This document shows positions 5,408 to 5,858 of a DNA stretch of 5,858 nucleotides, one piece after another (position 1 is the stretch's first letter; every line of letters begins with the position of its first letter). The notes beneath the pieces were generated by a model. That model saw only the letters and a program-made list of their open reading frames with translations. It was not told the DNA's origin and made no database searches. The translations under genes and the position numbers were made by a program. This DNA comes from Fidelibacterota bacterium (lineage in GTDB: Bacteria; Fidelibacterota; UBA2242): assembly GCA_016936335.1 (NCBI GenBank), contig JAFGXZ010000171.1, forward strand, positions 1-5,858, read 5' to 3'.

Positions 5408-5858
5408 TCATCACTCCTGAGTTTTCTGATTAATTCATTTTTGACAATTTCCGGCACAAATTCACTGACATTTCCACCAAACCTGACAATTTCACGAACA
5501 GTACTTGAACTCAGATAGGTATAATCTTCATGAGGCATAAAGAAAACCGTATCAATATTATCGTTCATATGACGGTTCATCAACGCCATCTGGAATTCAT
5601 AATCGAAATCGGAAATCGCCCGGAGCCCCCTTATAATGACTGAAGCACCTACTTTTCGGGCATATTCAACCGCCAACCCTTTAAATTGGTCAATTTTGAC
5701 ATTCGGATATTGGCTGGTGCAGTTTTGAATCATTACAATACGCTCTTCAGTTGTAAACAGCGGATTCTTATGCATATTTTGTGCGACCGCAATATACACG
5801 GTTTCAAAAACCGAAGCCGCCCGTTTTAGAATATCCAGATGACCGTTGGTTACCGGAT
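5404..5858 (-). CDS. coaD: Phosphopantetheine adenylyltransferase, partial at its 5' end
   Basis: CoaD transfers AMP from ATP to 4'-phosphopantetheine, giving dephospho-CoA, the penultimate step of coenzyme A synthesis, and is usually a cytosolic hexamer. The frame is open to the window edge: 150 residues are visible, beginning PVTNGHLDILKRA, which contains the T/HxGH nucleotidyltransferase motif (TNGH). About a dozen residues, including the start and the usual YPGSFD, lie beyond the edge. Further family marks are YIAVAQNMHKNPLF, VIIRGLRAISDFDYEFQMA and YTYLSSSTVREIVRFGGNV, the last carrying the ISSS-type ATP-binding motif as LSSS. An in-frame GTG at 5799 falls after this N-terminal motif and is not the start. 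The 3' end overlaps pta by 4 bases. Confidence 0.95.
   Translation of the reverse strand, partial: PVTNGHLDILKRAASVFETVYIAVAQNMHKNPLFTTEERIVMIQNCTSQYPNVKIDQFKGLAVEYARKVGASVIIRGLRAISDFDYEFQMALMNRHMNDNIDTVFFMPHEDYTYLSSSTVREIVRFGGNVSEFVPEIVKNELIRKLRSDE
5414..5418 (-). promoter_or_regulatory. pta Shine-Dalgarno site within the end of coaD
   Basis: The minus strand reads AGGAG, 6 bases before the pta ATG, and lies inside the last codons of coaD. With the ATGA stop/start overlap, it indicates translational coupling of pta to coaD. Confidence 0.7.

Noticed and set aside
5404..5799. GTG at 5799 as the coaD start.
   Set aside because: The frame stays open to the window edge and encodes the conserved PVTNGH motif upstream, so the gene is simply cut by the window.

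Overview
The window is a compact bacterial chromosomal segment with no mobile element, CRISPR array or RNA gene that I can see. AT-rich intergenic DNA, clear Shine-Dalgarno sites, a DUF3098-like two-helix protein and a Pal-like lipoprotein with a TPR tail suggest a Gram-negative, possibly anaerobic member of the FCB superphylum or a related candidate phylum. That placement is inference from gene content and is not firm.

Right block (4119-5858, minus strand): the 5'-truncated coaD runs off the right edge and overlaps pta by an ATGA. pta is followed 14 bases later by a small FmdB-type zinc-ribbon gene. This looks like one operon, closed by a strong hairpin at 4069-4103. CoaD makes dephospho-CoA and Pta interconverts acetyl-CoA and acetyl phosphate, so the first two genes share a coenzyme A theme.

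Middle (3617-4103): a lone plus-strand gene encodes an 86-residue two-helix membrane protein (DUF3098-like). It converges on fmdB across the shared terminator and diverges from the radical SAM gene across a 173-base promoter region.

Left block (37-3616, minus strand): first comes the AmmeMemoRadiSam radical SAM enzyme (GTG start). Two small unrecognised genes (61 and 101 residues) follow, then a single-pass membrane protein with a long coiled coil (168 residues), then a lipoprotein (441 residues) joining a Pal/OmpA peptidoglycan-binding domain to a CpoB/YbgF-like TPR domain. All five face the same way with gaps of 49 to 78 bases and no convincing terminator in their own direction, so they may be partly co-transcribed.

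The last two genes look like an envelope module related in parts to Tol-Pal. The two small genes are the least explained part of the window. I found no evidence for a wholly new system; the most interesting items are the Pal-TPR fusion beside a separate coiled-coil protein, and the two orphan genes downstream of the radical SAM enzyme.
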